Assembly (NCBI RefSeq): GCF_010367435.1
Contig: NZ_WJWY01000010.1
Coordinates: forward strand, 16,722-80,721
Source of the DNA: Fusobacterium sp. IOR10
GTDB taxonomy: Bacteria; Fusobacteriota; Fusobacteriia; Fusobacteriales; Fusobacteriaceae
DNA length: 64,000 bases
Direction: 5' to 3'
Below are positions 28,411-37,018 of the stretch, piece after piece (position 1 is the first letter of the stretch; every line of letters starts with the position of its first letter). The position numbers and the translations under genes are program-made. Below the pieces are notes generated by a model. The model was not told the DNA's origin, made no database searches, and saw nothing but the letters and a program-made list of their open reading frames with translations.

Positions 28411-28439
28411 AGAGTATCACACTTCTTAGATTTTTTCAA
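28411..28439 (-). promoter_or_regulatory. Promoter of the purE riboswitch unit
   Basis: TTGAAA (28434-28439), 17 bases, TACTCT (28411-28416) on the minus strand. Confidence 0.65.
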
Positions 28440-28620
28440 CTGGGAATAATAAAAAAATAAAATTTTTTTCATCCTAAAGAATGAAAAAATCTTGACTAAA
28501 ATTTTACAAAAAAATTTTTTTTATTTTTTTAAAACAAAACCTTTCTTTTCTCAGTCATAGTAAAGTAATTAGGGTGAGTTTTATATTTCTTATTTATTCA
28601 TTTTTTAAAAAGGAGATTTT

Positions 28621-28902
28621 ATGAAAAAGAAAGAGTTTGCAGAATTATTTATGGTTAAAGCTGAATTGAAAAGTAAGGAAGAAGCAAAAAGACAAGTTGA
28701 ACTATTTATTGAAACTATGAAAGATGCTTTAGAAAGCGACGAAGTTCTAATTTTTAGAGGATTAGGTACTTTTGAAAGAAGAATTACTAAAAGAAAAGAA
28801 GGAAGAAATCCAAGAACTGGTGAATCTATCAAGATTACTCCTAAAAAATATATTAAATTTAGAGTGGGTAAAGATTTAGAAGATAGATTAAATAATAAAT
28901 AA
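28621..28902 (+). CDS. HU/IHF-family DNA-binding protein
   Basis: This 93-residue protein has the HU fold: the helical N-terminal half, then VLIFRGLGTFERRITKRKEGRNPRTGE, the beta arm with the conserved Asn-Pro that inserts into DNA, and KITPKKYIKFRVGKDLEDRLN. It bends and compacts DNA as a dimer. An AAAAAGGAGATTTT ribosome binding site precedes the ATG. It stands alone between the divergent purE leader and a terminator. I did not find a convincing promoter for it in the AT-rich gap 28440-28620. Confidence 0.94.
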   Translation: MKKKEFAELFMVKAELKSKEEAKRQVELFIETMKDALESDEVLIFRGLGTFERRITKRKEGRNPRTGESIKITPKKYIKFRVGKDLEDRLNNK

Positions 28903-28920
28903 CATTATGCAATACAAGGA

Positions 28921-28950
28921 AAGAGCAATTAATATTAATTGCTCTTTTTA
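28921..28950 (+). terminator. Terminator of the HU-family gene
   Basis: AAGAGCAATTAAT and ATTAATTGCTCTT form a perfect stem followed by TTTATTTT. Confidence 0.88.
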
Positions 28951-28974
28951 TTTTGAGAATTTTATTTAAATATA

Positions 28975-28983
28975 TGTTATAAT
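28975..28983 (+). promoter_or_regulatory. Extended -10 promoter of the cob operon
   Basis: TGTTATAAT lies about 40 bases before cobU. A TTGAGA is upstream, but at a 19-base spacing. No cobalamin riboswitch is seen in the 70-base gap. Confidence 0.5.
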
Positions 28984-29021
28984 TATCAATATAAATATTT
29001 TTATTTAGGAGGTTGTTACCC

Positions 29022-29582
29022 TTGGGAAAAGTTATTTATGTTAGTGGAGGAGCTCGAAGTGGAAAAAGTTCTTTTTCTGAAAAATATATAGAAAAAAGAT
29101 ACTCTAAAAAAATTTATTTAGCCACTGGAATTCCTTTTGATGAAGAAATGAAGGACAGAATAGAGAAGCACAAAAAGCAAAGAGGTAAAAATTGGAAAAC
29201 AATTGAAAATTATAAAAATCTTGCAAATATTTTAAGGGATCATATTCAAGGATATGATATTATTTTACTAGATTGTTTAACAAATTTAATTACAAACTAT
29301 ATGATTGGAAACAAGGATATAATTTGGGAGAAAGCAATTCCTAAAGAAGTTGACAATATGAAGGAAACAATACTTAAAGAAATTTCTTCTCTTATTGACT
29401 TTACAAAAGAAAATAACATTGATATCCTAATAGTTTCAAATGAAGTTGGAATGGGAAGTATTCCTGATTATCCACTTGGAAGATTTTTTAGAGATATAAA
29501 TGGAAAACTTAATCAATTTGTAGCTACAGAATCTGATGAAGCATACTTCATAGTTTCTGGTTTACCTATAAAGTTGAAATAA
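29022..29582 (+). CDS. cobU: Adenosylcobinamide kinase / adenosylcobinamide-phosphate guanylyltransferase
   Basis: This is about 186 residues of a P-loop enzyme with VSGGARSGKSSFSEKY at the N-terminus (Walker A), IYLATGIPFDEEMKDRIEKH with the guanylylated-histidine region, LLDCLTNLITNYM, and VSNEVGMGSIPDYPLGR. It activates adenosylcobinamide to its GDP form. I place the start at TTG 29022-29024, nine bases after AGGAGG. An in-frame TTG at 29013 directly abuts the ribosome binding site and is unlikely. It is the first gene of cobU-cobS-cobC-cobT. Confidence 0.93.
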   Translation: MGKVIYVSGGARSGKSSFSEKYIEKRYSKKIYLATGIPFDEEMKDRIEKHKKQRGKNWKTIENYKNLANILRDHIQGYDIILLDCLTNLITNYMIGNKDIIWEKAIPKEVDNMKETILKEISSLIDFTKENNIDILIVSNEVGMGSIPDYPLGRFFRDINGKLNQFVATESDEAYFIVSGLPIKLK

Positions 29583-29597
29583 TACTTAGGAGGATTT

Positions 29598-30377
29598 ATG
29601 AAAGGATTCATTTTACTATTAAAATTTATGACTAGATTTCCTGTTCCCATAGAGCCTGAATATGACTCTAAAAAGCTAGGGAATAGTATGAAATTCTTTC
29701 CATTTGTTGGAATTATAATTGGAGTTTTACTCTATGTTATATATTATTACGGAAGAATAATTATACCATCACCTTATATTCTTGCTACTATTTTAGTTTT
29801 ATCTGAGATAGTTATGACTGGAGGACTACATCTTGATGGCTTAGCTGATACCTTTGATGGAATTTTTAGTTATCGTAGCAAACAAAAAATGTTAGAAATA
29901 ATGAAGGATTCTAGAGTGGGAACTAATGGAGCACTTGCTCTAATTATATATTTCTTTTTAAAGGTACTTTTACTTGCTGGACTTAAAACTAGCTTCCCTT
30001 TTCACGGAATGGGTATTGCTGTTCTTATGACTCCAGTAATAGCAAGGGCAAATAGTGTCCTTAACTGCTCTGTTGGGAAATATGCTAAATCTGTTGGTAT
30101 GGCCAAGGATTTTGTTAAAGAAACAACTAGACAAGGGGCTACTTTTGCAATACTTTCTTCAACAATATTTTTATTTTTAGTTCAAGGAATTTTATTTCCT
30201 AAACTAAATCCTATTCATTTAGTTAATATTGTATTTGTTATCCACGTTTTAGGAATTTACTTTGCTAAACTTATGGATAGAAAAATAGGTGGTATTACAG
30301 GGGATACTTTAGGAGCTATTTTAGAACTATCTGAAATATTATTTCTTTTAGGATTATACATATCTTTCAGTTTCTAA
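29598..30377 (+). CDS. cobS: Adenosylcobinamide-GDP ribazoletransferase (cobalamin synthase)
   Basis: This 259-residue integral membrane protein has several hydrophobic segments. It starts MKGFILLLKFMTRFPVP and contains GGLHLDGLADTFDG, the conserved acidic metal-binding motif, and MKDSRVGTNGALAL. A C-terminal GGITGDTLGAILELSE is also typical. It joins adenosylcobinamide-GDP with alpha-ribazole (or its phosphate). It lies 15 bases after cobU with AGGAGG before the ATG. Confidence 0.95.
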   Translation: MKGFILLLKFMTRFPVPIEPEYDSKKLGNSMKFFPFVGIIIGVLLYVIYYYGRIIIPSPYILATILVLSEIVMTGGLHLDGLADTFDGIFSYRSKQKMLEIMKDSRVGTNGALALIIYFFLKVLLLAGLKTSFPFHGMGIAVLMTPVIARANSVLNCSVGKYAKSVGMAKDFVKETTRQGATFAILSSTIFLFLVQGILFPKLNPIHLVNIVFVIHVLGIYFAKLMDRKIGGITGDTLGAILELSEILFLLGLYISFSF

Positions 30378-30387
30378 AGGAGACTTT

Positions 30388-30981
30388 ATGGGAAAAATTA
30401 TTTTAGTTAGACATGGGGAAACTAACATGAATAGAGATAATCTTTATCATGGAATTCTTGACCCCACATTAAATGAAACTGGTATAAAACAAGCTGAAAA
30501 AGCTTATAATATAATTAAAAATATTTCTTATGATAAAATTTTTTCAAGCCCTTTAAAGAGAGCCTATGAAACAGCAACAATTTTAAATTATAAGAAGCTG
30601 GATATTGAATTTTCTGATAAAATCAAGGAACTTAATTTTGGAATTTTTGAAGGATTATCCTATGAAGAAATTTCACATAAATATCTCTATGAACTTAAAG
30701 AAGCTACTAAAAATTGGAAAAATTATAACTTTAAAACAGGAGAAAGTCCTTGTGAATTACAAAAAAGGTCTGTCCAGTTTATAAACTCTTTAGATAAAGA
30801 TTTAAATTATTTAATAGTTACTCACTGGGGTGTAATATGTACAATTTTAAGCTATTATTTTTCCTACAATTTAAATGCTTATTGGAAATTTAAAATTGAT
30901 AACTGCGGTATTGTAATTATTGAATTTACCAAGGATAATTTCCCGATTTTAGCAGGATTTAATATTGGAGGATGGAATTAA
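30388..30981 (+). CDS. cobC: Alpha-ribazole phosphatase (histidine phosphatase family)
   Basis: This 197-residue protein has the phosphohistidine motif LVRHGETNMNRDN at the N-terminus, SSPLKRAYETA and a second catalytic histidine in VTHWGVICTIL. The superfamily is broad (phosphoglycerate mutase-like), but the position between cobS and cobT makes alpha-ribazole-5'-phosphate the likely substrate. It is 10 bases after cobS and 3 bases before cobT. Confidence 0.88.
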   Translation: MGKIILVRHGETNMNRDNLYHGILDPTLNETGIKQAEKAYNIIKNISYDKIFSSPLKRAYETATILNYKKLDIEFSDKIKELNFGIFEGLSYEEISHKYLYELKEATKNWKNYNFKTGESPCELQKRSVQFINSLDKDLNYLIVTHWGVICTILSYYFSYNLNAYWKFKIDNCGIVIIEFTKDNFPILAGFNIGGWN

Positions 30982-30984
30982 TTT

Positions 30985-32043
30985 ATGAAAAGATTTGAAG
31001 AAAGTTTAAAGGAAATAACTCCTTTAAATAAAAATTCTATAGACTTATGCGAAAAAGTACTAAATTCGAAAATGAAACCTATTGGAAGTTTAGGGAAATT
31101 AGAAGATATTTTAAAACAACTTGCTGGGATTTTTGAAAATAGATTTGATAAAATTCATTTAACACCTTGTCATATTGTAGCTGCTGCAGATAATGGAGTT
31201 GTAGAGGAAGGGATTTCCTCTTGTCCTAAAGAATATACTTCTTTAGTTTCAAAATCAATGCTAAATGATTGTGCTGCTATAAGTATCATGTGTAATAATT
31301 TAAATGTTGATTTTAAACTAGCAGATGTTGGTATCTGTGAAAATTTAGATATCTACTCTAGAAATTTCTATGATTTTAAAAATTTAAAGGGTACTAACAA
31401 CTTTCATAAAAAAGAAGCTATGACAAAAGAACAAGTAATTGAAACTATTGAAAATGGTATAATTATGATGGAAGGTCTTGAAAATAAATATGATATATTT
31501 TCAAATGGAGAAATGGGTATTGGAAACACCACTACTTCTTCAGCTATTCTTTATTCTCTTACTAAATGTAGTATTGAAAGTGCTGTGGGAAAAGGTGGAG
31601 GACTTTCAGATGAAAAACTTTGTATAAAAAAGAAAATTATTTTTGAAAGTTGTATAAAATATAATACATTTCAATTGGATCCTTTGGAAATAATGGCTTG
31701 TGTAGGGGGATTGGATATTGCTTTTTTAGTTGGACTATATATTGGAGCAGCTAAATGCAAAAAAATAATGCTTGTTGATGGATTTATATCTGGAATTGCT
31801 GCACTTGTAGCCTGTAGATTAAACCCTTTAATTAAAAATTATATTCTTATAACTCATTTAAGTGAAGAACCTGGAATGAAATTAATAATAGAAGAATTAA
31901 ATCTTAAACCTTTTTTATTTATGAATATGAGATTAGGAGAAGGAACTGGAGCAGTTTTAGCACATCCAATGATGAAATGTGCTTTAGACATTTACAAAAC
32001 AATGAAGACCCCTGATGAAATATATAAACTTTTTAAAAAATAG
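30985..32043 (+). CDS. cobT: Nicotinate-nucleotide-dimethylbenzimidazole phosphoribosyltransferase
   Basis: This 352-residue enzyme has the usual CobT length and motifs: MKPIGSLGKLEDILKQLAGI, VAAADNGVVEEGISSCP, EMGIGNTTTSSAIL, VGKGGGLSD and RLGEGTGAVLAHPM. It makes alpha-ribazole phosphate from the lower-ligand base. Its ribosome binding site (GGAGGATGG) lies within the end of cobC. The window contains only lower-loop assembly genes, not the corrin-ring cbi/cob genes. Confidence 0.95.
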   Translation: MKRFEESLKEITPLNKNSIDLCEKVLNSKMKPIGSLGKLEDILKQLAGIFENRFDKIHLTPCHIVAAADNGVVEEGISSCPKEYTSLVSKSMLNDCAAISIMCNNLNVDFKLADVGICENLDIYSRNFYDFKNLKGTNNFHKKEAMTKEQVIETIENGIIMMEGLENKYDIFSNGEMGIGNTTTSSAILYSLTKCSIESAVGKGGGLSDEKLCIKKKIIFESCIKYNTFQLDPLEIMACVGGLDIAFLVGLYIGAAKCKKIMLVDGFISGIAALVACRLNPLIKNYILITHLSEEPGMKLIIEELNLKPFLFMNMRLGEGTGAVLAHPMMKCALDIYKTMKTPDEIYKLFKK

Positions 32044-32057
32044 GAGTTTGATGTTCT

Positions 32058-32771
32058 ATGGTGAAAGATAAAAATTATTTAGGTCATAGGGAAAGATTGA
32101 GACAAAGATATCTTTCCTCTGGATATAAAGGATTTTTTGATTATGAAATCTTAGAATTAATACTAACCTTTGTTATACCTCAAAAGGACACTAAGGATAT
32201 ATCTAAAAATCTTTTAAGTCATTTTGGCACACTGGAAGGAGTTTTAAAGGCTGATATAAAATCCCTTTGTAAATTCAACAATATTACTGAAAGAATCGCT
32301 ATTTATTTGAATTTGTTAGGAGATTTATCCCTTTACTCTTTTGAAGATAAAATAAAAAAAGAAAATTTAAAATTAGAATTAGAATCTAATGATAATATAC
32401 AAATAAAAACAAAAAAACAACTTATTAATTATTTGAAAAATAATATTGGATTTTCTAAAAATGAATCTTTTAAAGTTTTATTTTTAGATACTTCTAATAA
32501 TATAATAAGTTTTGAAACATTATTTATAGGAACCATTGATAAAAGTGCTATTTACCCAAGAAAAATACTAGAAAGAGTTCTTTATCACAATGCACGTTCC
32601 ATAGTGCTTGCCCATAATCACCCTTCTGGAAATACTTATCCATCTAGAAAAGATATTGAGCTTACAAGTTCCATGGAAAATTTTTTTAAAATGGTAGATG
32701 TTAATATAATAGACCATATTATAATAGGAAAAAATTCTTATTTTAGTTTTCTAGAAGAAGGAATTATATAA
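32058..32771 (+). CDS. radC: RadC-family JAB1/MPN domain protein
   Basis: This 237-residue protein has the N-terminal helix-hairpin-helix region of RadC (GHRERLRQRYL, FFDYEILELIL) and the JAMM metalloprotease-like motif HNHPSGNTYPSRKDIELT followed by VDVNIIDHIIIG. The family was named for DNA repair, but its biochemical role is unsettled. It lies 14 bases after cobT with a weak GGAG-type site and probably continues that transcript. Confidence 0.93.
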   Translation: MVKDKNYLGHRERLRQRYLSSGYKGFFDYEILELILTFVIPQKDTKDISKNLLSHFGTLEGVLKADIKSLCKFNNITERIAIYLNLLGDLSLYSFEDKIKKENLKLELESNDNIQIKTKKQLINYLKNNIGFSKNESFKVLFLDTSNNIISFETLFIGTIDKSAIYPRKILERVLYHNARSIVLAHNHPSGNTYPSRKDIELTSSMENFFKMVDVNIIDHIIIGKNSYFSFLEEGII

Positions 32772-32783
32772 ATTGGAGGACCA

Positions 32784-33824
32784 ATGAACAATATAAATGA
32801 GAAAAAAACTAATCATGTAAATCTTGATAAAAATATAAATAAAAAATCGAACAAAAAATCAAAGGCTAATGTTGAAACACACAATGTTAAAGTGGATACA
32901 ACTCCCAAGGAAGAAATTAAAAAAGAAAAACAAGAGGAAAAGTTTTTTAATGTTTTAGGAATAATATTTGAAATTACAAAAAAAAGATATTATTTTCAAG
33001 TTGTAGATGACAAGGAAACTTATAAAAAGGGAGACAAAGTAATTGTAGATACCATTAGAGGTCAAGAGATTGGGACAGTTTATATTGCCCCTATGATCCT
33101 TTCTGAAAAACATTTAGTTCTACCTTTAAAACCTGTTTTGAAAAAAGCAAGTGACAAAGAAATTGAAAAATATTATGCCTTAAAGGAAGAAGCTAAAAAA
33201 GCATATGAAATTGGAAAAGAAAAAATAAAAAAACATGAACTTCCTATGAAACTTATTAATGCTGAATTTACTTTTGATAAAACAAAACTTATTTTTTATT
33301 TTACTGCAGAAGGAAGAATCGACTTTAGAGATCTTGTAAAAGACCTTGCTAATATTTTCAAACTTAGAATTGAACTTAGACAAATTGGTGTTAGAGATGA
33401 AGCTAGAATACTTGGAGATATTGGTGTTTGTGGTAAAGAATTATGTTGTAGAACATTTATAAATAAATTTAGTTCTGTATCTATTAAAATGGCAAGAGAT
33501 CAAGGACTAGTTATTAATCCTGCTAAAATATCTGGAGTTTGTGGAAGACTTTTATGTTGTATAAATTATGAGTATTCTCAATATGAAGCAGCTCTTAAAA
33601 ACTTCCCAGCTGTTAATCAATATGTTAAAACTGCTAAAGGTGATGGAAAAGTTATAAGTATAAATCCTCTAAATGAATTTTTATATGTTGATGTTCCTAA
33701 CCAAGGAATTACTAAATTTAGCATTCAAGAAGTTAAGTTTAACAAAAAGGAAACTAAAAAAATTAAAAATGAAAATCCTACTCAACATGATGTTAAACAT
33801 TTAAACTTACTTGAAAAGGAATAA
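32784..33824 (+). CDS. ricT: PSP1-domain protein, RicT (YaaT) family
   Basis: This 346-residue protein has an N-terminal Lys/Asn-rich tail of about 45 residues. The PSP1 domain carries the conserved cysteines in GVCGKELCCRTF and GVCGRLLCCINYEY. In Bacillus RicT acts with RicA and RicF in a [4Fe-4S] complex that affects RNase Y processing of mRNAs. Nothing else in the window suggests sporulation, so an RNA-maturation role is more likely here. The long basic tail is lineage-specific as far as I can tell. The neighbours are radC and a methyltransferase. Confidence 0.9.
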   Translation: MNNINEKKTNHVNLDKNINKKSNKKSKANVETHNVKVDTTPKEEIKKEKQEEKFFNVLGIIFEITKKRYYFQVVDDKETYKKGDKVIVDTIRGQEIGTVYIAPMILSEKHLVLPLKPVLKKASDKEIEKYYALKEEAKKAYEIGKEKIKKHELPMKLINAEFTFDKTKLIFYFTAEGRIDFRDLVKDLANIFKLRIELRQIGVRDEARILGDIGVCGKELCCRTFINKFSSVSIKMARDQGLVINPAKISGVCGRLLCCINYEYSQYEAALKNFPAVNQYVKTAKGDGKVISINPLNEFLYVDVPNQGITKFSIQEVKFNKKETKKIKNENPTQHDVKHLNLLEKE

Positions 33825-33826
33825 TT

Positions 33827-34501
33827 ATGGAAAACATAGACTTAACTATCTTTCAAGATGAAACTAAAATCTATCAGCTTACAAATGGATTTAGATTTTC
33901 TGTTGATCCTATTATTTTAGTTGACTTTTTCAAAGGAAATCCCACTAAGAAAATTTTAGATATTGGAAGTGGGTCTGGTATAATTCCAATTCTTTTGGCT
34001 AAAAAAAAGAAAATGGAAAATATAACTGGTATAGAAATTCAAGAGGATTCCTTTGAGTTACTTGAAAAAAATTTAAAGGAAAATCATCTTGAAAATAAAG
34101 TGAGAGTTATTTTAGGAGATGTAAATGACTTTAAAGAAGGTAACTCCTTTGATTATATCATTTCAAATCCACCATATATGACTTTAGATGGGAAAAAAAT
34201 ATCTTCTAATAAAAACAAACAGATTTCTAGACATGAAATTTCTTTGGATTTACATTCTTTAGCAATAAATTGTAAAAGATTATTAAAACCTAGGGGGGAG
34301 ATATTTTTAGTTCATCGAAGTTTTAGATTTTTAGAAATTGCCAAGGAATTTGAAAATATTGGACTTTCAATTTCAGCAGTTAAATTTGTATATTTTAATA
34401 AATCTAGTGATTCTAACTTAGTTTTAATTCAGGCTTCAAAGGGCAAAAAATGTATTCTGAAATTTCTTCCACCACTTTTTTTAGAAGAAAAAGCTTATTA
34501 A
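33827..34501 (+). CDS. TrmN6-like class I methyltransferase, copy 1
   Basis: This 224-residue protein has the SAM-binding motif LDIGSGSGIIPILLAKK and the catalytic NPPY motif of N6-adenine and N5-glutamine methyltransferases. It resembles the YfiC/TrmN6 family, which modifies A37 of tRNA-Val. It follows ricT by two bases. A second, more distant homolog is at 54444-55205, so the two may have different RNA targets. The substrate is inferred from family only. Confidence 0.85.
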   Translation: MENIDLTIFQDETKIYQLTNGFRFSVDPIILVDFFKGNPTKKILDIGSGSGIIPILLAKKKKMENITGIEIQEDSFELLEKNLKENHLENKVRVILGDVNDFKEGNSFDYIISNPPYMTLDGKKISSNKNKQISRHEISLDLHSLAINCKRLLKPRGEIFLVHRSFRFLEIAKEFENIGLSISAVKFVYFNKSSDSNLVLIQASKGKKCILKFLPPLFLEEKAY

Positions 34502-34504
34502 CAC

Positions 34505-34532
34505 TTGAATTTAATAATTTTTATAGTATAAT
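34505..34532 (+). promoter_or_regulatory. Promoter before the ankyrin gene
   Basis: TTGAAT, 16 bases, TATAAT (34527-34532), about 50 bases before the start codon. Confidence 0.65.
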
Positions 34533-34584
34533 AGATACTATAAAATATAAAAATAATTTTTAATATAACTAGGAGTAATAAATA

Positions 34585-34953
34585 ATGGAGTTGTTAACGT
34601 TTTTAGAAAATAATGATTTAGAAAATTTTGAGGAGAATCTCAGTATTTCCACTATTGAAGAAACAGACCGAAAAGGAAATACTATACTTCACTTTGCTGT
34701 TTTAGAAAAAAAGATTAACTTTGTTGAAGTTTTACTTTATCATGGAGCTGATCCAAACATTGAAAACAAAGAGGAAGATACACCTTTACATATGGCTGCT
34801 AGACTAGATTCAGATGAAATTTTTGAATTACTTTTAAAATATGGTGCTGATTTGTATCAAGAAAATAATTTCAATGAAATCCCTAAGGATATTGCAGAAG
34901 AATATCATAGCAAAAAAGTTTTAAAAATTATTGAAAATATTGAAGAAGAATAA
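34585..34953 (+). CDS. Small ankyrin-repeat protein
   Basis: This 122-residue protein consists of an N-terminal helix pair and about two to three ankyrin repeats: RKGNTILHFAVLEKKINFVEVLLYHGADPN and EEDTPLHMAARLDSDEIFELLLKYGADL. No signal peptide is seen. Such proteins bind other proteins; no partner can be named. It has its own promoter and is followed by a terminator, so it is a single-gene unit. Confidence 0.88.
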   Translation: MELLTFLENNDLENFEENLSISTIEETDRKGNTILHFAVLEKKINFVEVLLYHGADPNIENKEEDTPLHMAARLDSDEIFELLLKYGADLYQENNFNEIPKDIAEEYHSKKVLKIIENIEEE

Positions 34954-34965
34954 ATTAAACTTATT

Positions 34966-34990
34966 GCCAATCAATAGATTGGCTTTTTTT
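34966..34990 (+). terminator. Terminator of the ankyrin gene
   Basis: GCCAATC-AATA-GATTGGC followed by seven T. Confidence 0.92.
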
Positions 34991-35018
34991 AAATTATAAT
35001 TTTATTTGAGGTGAACCT

Positions 35019-37004
35019 ATGTTTAAGTTAAAGTCTAATTTTTATCCAACAGGAGACCAACCATCTGCAATTGAAACATTAACTAATAATATAAATAATG
35101 GAGTTCAAGATCAAATTTTGCTAGGGGTTACTGGTTCTGGTAAAACTTTTACAATTGCCAATGTAATTAAAAATGTTGAAAAACCAACCTTGATCCTAGC
35201 TCCTAATAAAACTTTAGCTGCCCAATTATATCAAGAATATAAAAAATTCTTTCCTGAAAATGCAGTTGAATATTTTGTTTCTTACTATGATTACTATCAA
35301 CCAGAGGCATATATAAAATCAACTGATACATACATTGAAAAGGATTCTGCTATAAATGATGAAATAGATAGACTTAAAAATGCTGCCACTGCTGCACTTA
35401 TAAATAGAAAAGATGTTATTATTATAGCTTCTGTTTCTGCTATTTATGGACTTGGTTCCCCTGAAAAATATAAAAAACTTACAATTCCATTGGATTTGAA
35501 AACTGGATATAATAGAAAAAAACTTATTGGTTCCTTAATAAATTTAAGATATGAACGAAATGATATTTCCTTTGAAAGGGGAAAATTCAGAATAAAAGGG
35601 GATGTTATTGATGTTTATCCAGCATCTATGAAGATAGGATATCGTTTGGAATATTTTGGAGATGATCTTGAAGAAATATCTGAAATTGATACTCTTTCTG
35701 GACAAAAAATTAAAAGAAATATTCAAAGAATTATTATTCCCCCAGCAAATCACTATGTTACTGAAACTAGTGAAATAGACTCTATTATTAGTGAAATTAA
35801 AAAGGATCTAATAATTGAAGTTAGTGATTTTAAAAATCAAGGGAAACTTTTAGAAGCCCAAAGACTTGAACAAAGAACAAATTATGATATAGAAATGATT
35901 AAAGAAATCGGTCACTGTAAAGGAATTGAAAATTATTCTAGATATCTTACTTTTAAAAAACCTGGAACAAGACCTGATACATTAATTGATTATTTTCCAA
36001 AGGATTTCTTAATTGTAATTGATGAATCTCATATTAGTATTCCTCAAATAAATGGAATGTATAAGGGAGATTTCTCTAGAAAGACAAATTTAGTTGACAA
36101 TGGATTTAGATTAAAATCTGCCCTTGATAATAGACCACTAAAGTTTAATGAGTTTAGAAGTCTGTCCAACCAAACTATTTTTGTGTCTGCTACTCCTGGA
36201 GAGTACGAGTCAACTGTTTCTAAAAAAAATATAGCTGAACAGCTAATAAGACCAACTGGAATTATTGATCCTGAAATTGAAGTAAGAAAATCTACCAATC
36301 AAATTGATGACCTACTAAATGAAATTACACTGAGAATAAAAATAAACCAACGTGTTCTAGTTACAACTTTAACTAAAAAAACCTCTGAAGAACTTACAGA
36401 ATACTATTCTAACCTTGGAATTAAAGTAAAATATATGCACTCTGAAATTGATACTTTAGAAAGAATTGAAATAATAAAAGAACTTAGAAATGGAGAGATC
36501 GATGTTTTAGTTGGAATAAACCTTCTTAGAGAGGGCTTAGACATCCCTGAAGTATCTTTAGTTGCTATCTTGGAAGCTGATAAGGAAGGTTTCCTAAGAA
36601 GCCGCCGTTCCTTTATCCAGACCATTGGAAGAGCTGCTAGAAATATTAATGGGAAGGCTATACTTTATGGGGATATAATAACAAAATCCATGAGAGAAGC
36701 TATTGAAGAGACAAATAGAAGAAGAAATGTTCAAAGGGAATATAATAAATTTAACAATATTAATCCAACAAATATAGTTAATTCAATTTCCAAAACTATA
36801 TTAAATTTAGATTATGGAATTTCTGAAAATGACTTAAATAAATTTTCTAACTTGAAAAATTATTCCTCTAAAAAAGAAATTGAAAGAGAAATTAAAAAGT
36901 TAGAAAAAGAAATTAAAATACTATCAGAGGAATTTGATTTTGAAAAGGCTATTAAAAAAAGAGATAAAATGCTAGAATTAAAAGAAATGTTAATGGACTT
37001 TTAA
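35019..37004 (+). CDS. uvrB: Excinuclease ABC subunit B
   Basis: This 661-residue helicase-like protein starts FYPTGDQPSAIETL and has Walker A LLGVTGSGKTFTIA, the beta-hairpin region YYDYYQPEAYIKSTDTYIEK, the DEAD-type motif VIDESH, and motif VI EGFLRSRRSFIQTIGRAARN. A C-terminal UVR domain follows (REIKKLEKEIKILSEEFDFE). It verifies damage and recruits UvrC in nucleotide excision repair. uvrA and uvrC are not in the window. It starts with GAGGTGAACCT-ATG. Confidence 0.98.
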   Translation: MFKLKSNFYPTGDQPSAIETLTNNINNGVQDQILLGVTGSGKTFTIANVIKNVEKPTLILAPNKTLAAQLYQEYKKFFPENAVEYFVSYYDYYQPEAYIKSTDTYIEKDSAINDEIDRLKNAATAALINRKDVIIIASVSAIYGLGSPEKYKKLTIPLDLKTGYNRKKLIGSLINLRYERNDISFERGKFRIKGDVIDVYPASMKIGYRLEYFGDDLEEISEIDTLSGQKIKRNIQRIIIPPANHYVTETSEIDSIISEIKKDLIIEVSDFKNQGKLLEAQRLEQRTNYDIEMIKEIGHCKGIENYSRYLTFKKPGTRPDTLIDYFPKDFLIVIDESHISIPQINGMYKGDFSRKTNLVDNGFRLKSALDNRPLKFNEFRSLSNQTIFVSATPGEYESTVSKKNIAEQLIRPTGIIDPEIEVRKSTNQIDDLLNEITLRIKINQRVLVTTLTKKTSEELTEYYSNLGIKVKYMHSEIDTLERIEIIKELRNGEIDVLVGINLLREGLDIPEVSLVAILEADKEGFLRSRRSFIQTIGRAARNINGKAILYGDIITKSMREAIEETNRRRNVQREYNKFNNINPTNIVNSISKTILNLDYGISENDLNKFSNLKNYSSKKEIEREIKKLEKEIKILSEEFDFEKAIKKRDKMLELKEMLMDF

Positions 37005-37018
37005 AATAAAGGAGAGAT

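Noticed and set aside
28440..28620. TTGACT at 28489-28494 as a promoter for the HU-family gene
   Set aside because: No -10-like sequence lies at suitable spacing; the area is A/T homopolymer-rich.
28903..29021. Cobalamin riboswitch before cobU
   Set aside because: The gap is too short and holds only the HU terminator and a -10-like box; no conserved B12-box sequence was seen.
34585..34953. Truncated larger ankyrin protein
   Set aside because: It has its own promoter, start and terminator, and the repeats end cleanly, so a complete small protein is more likely.
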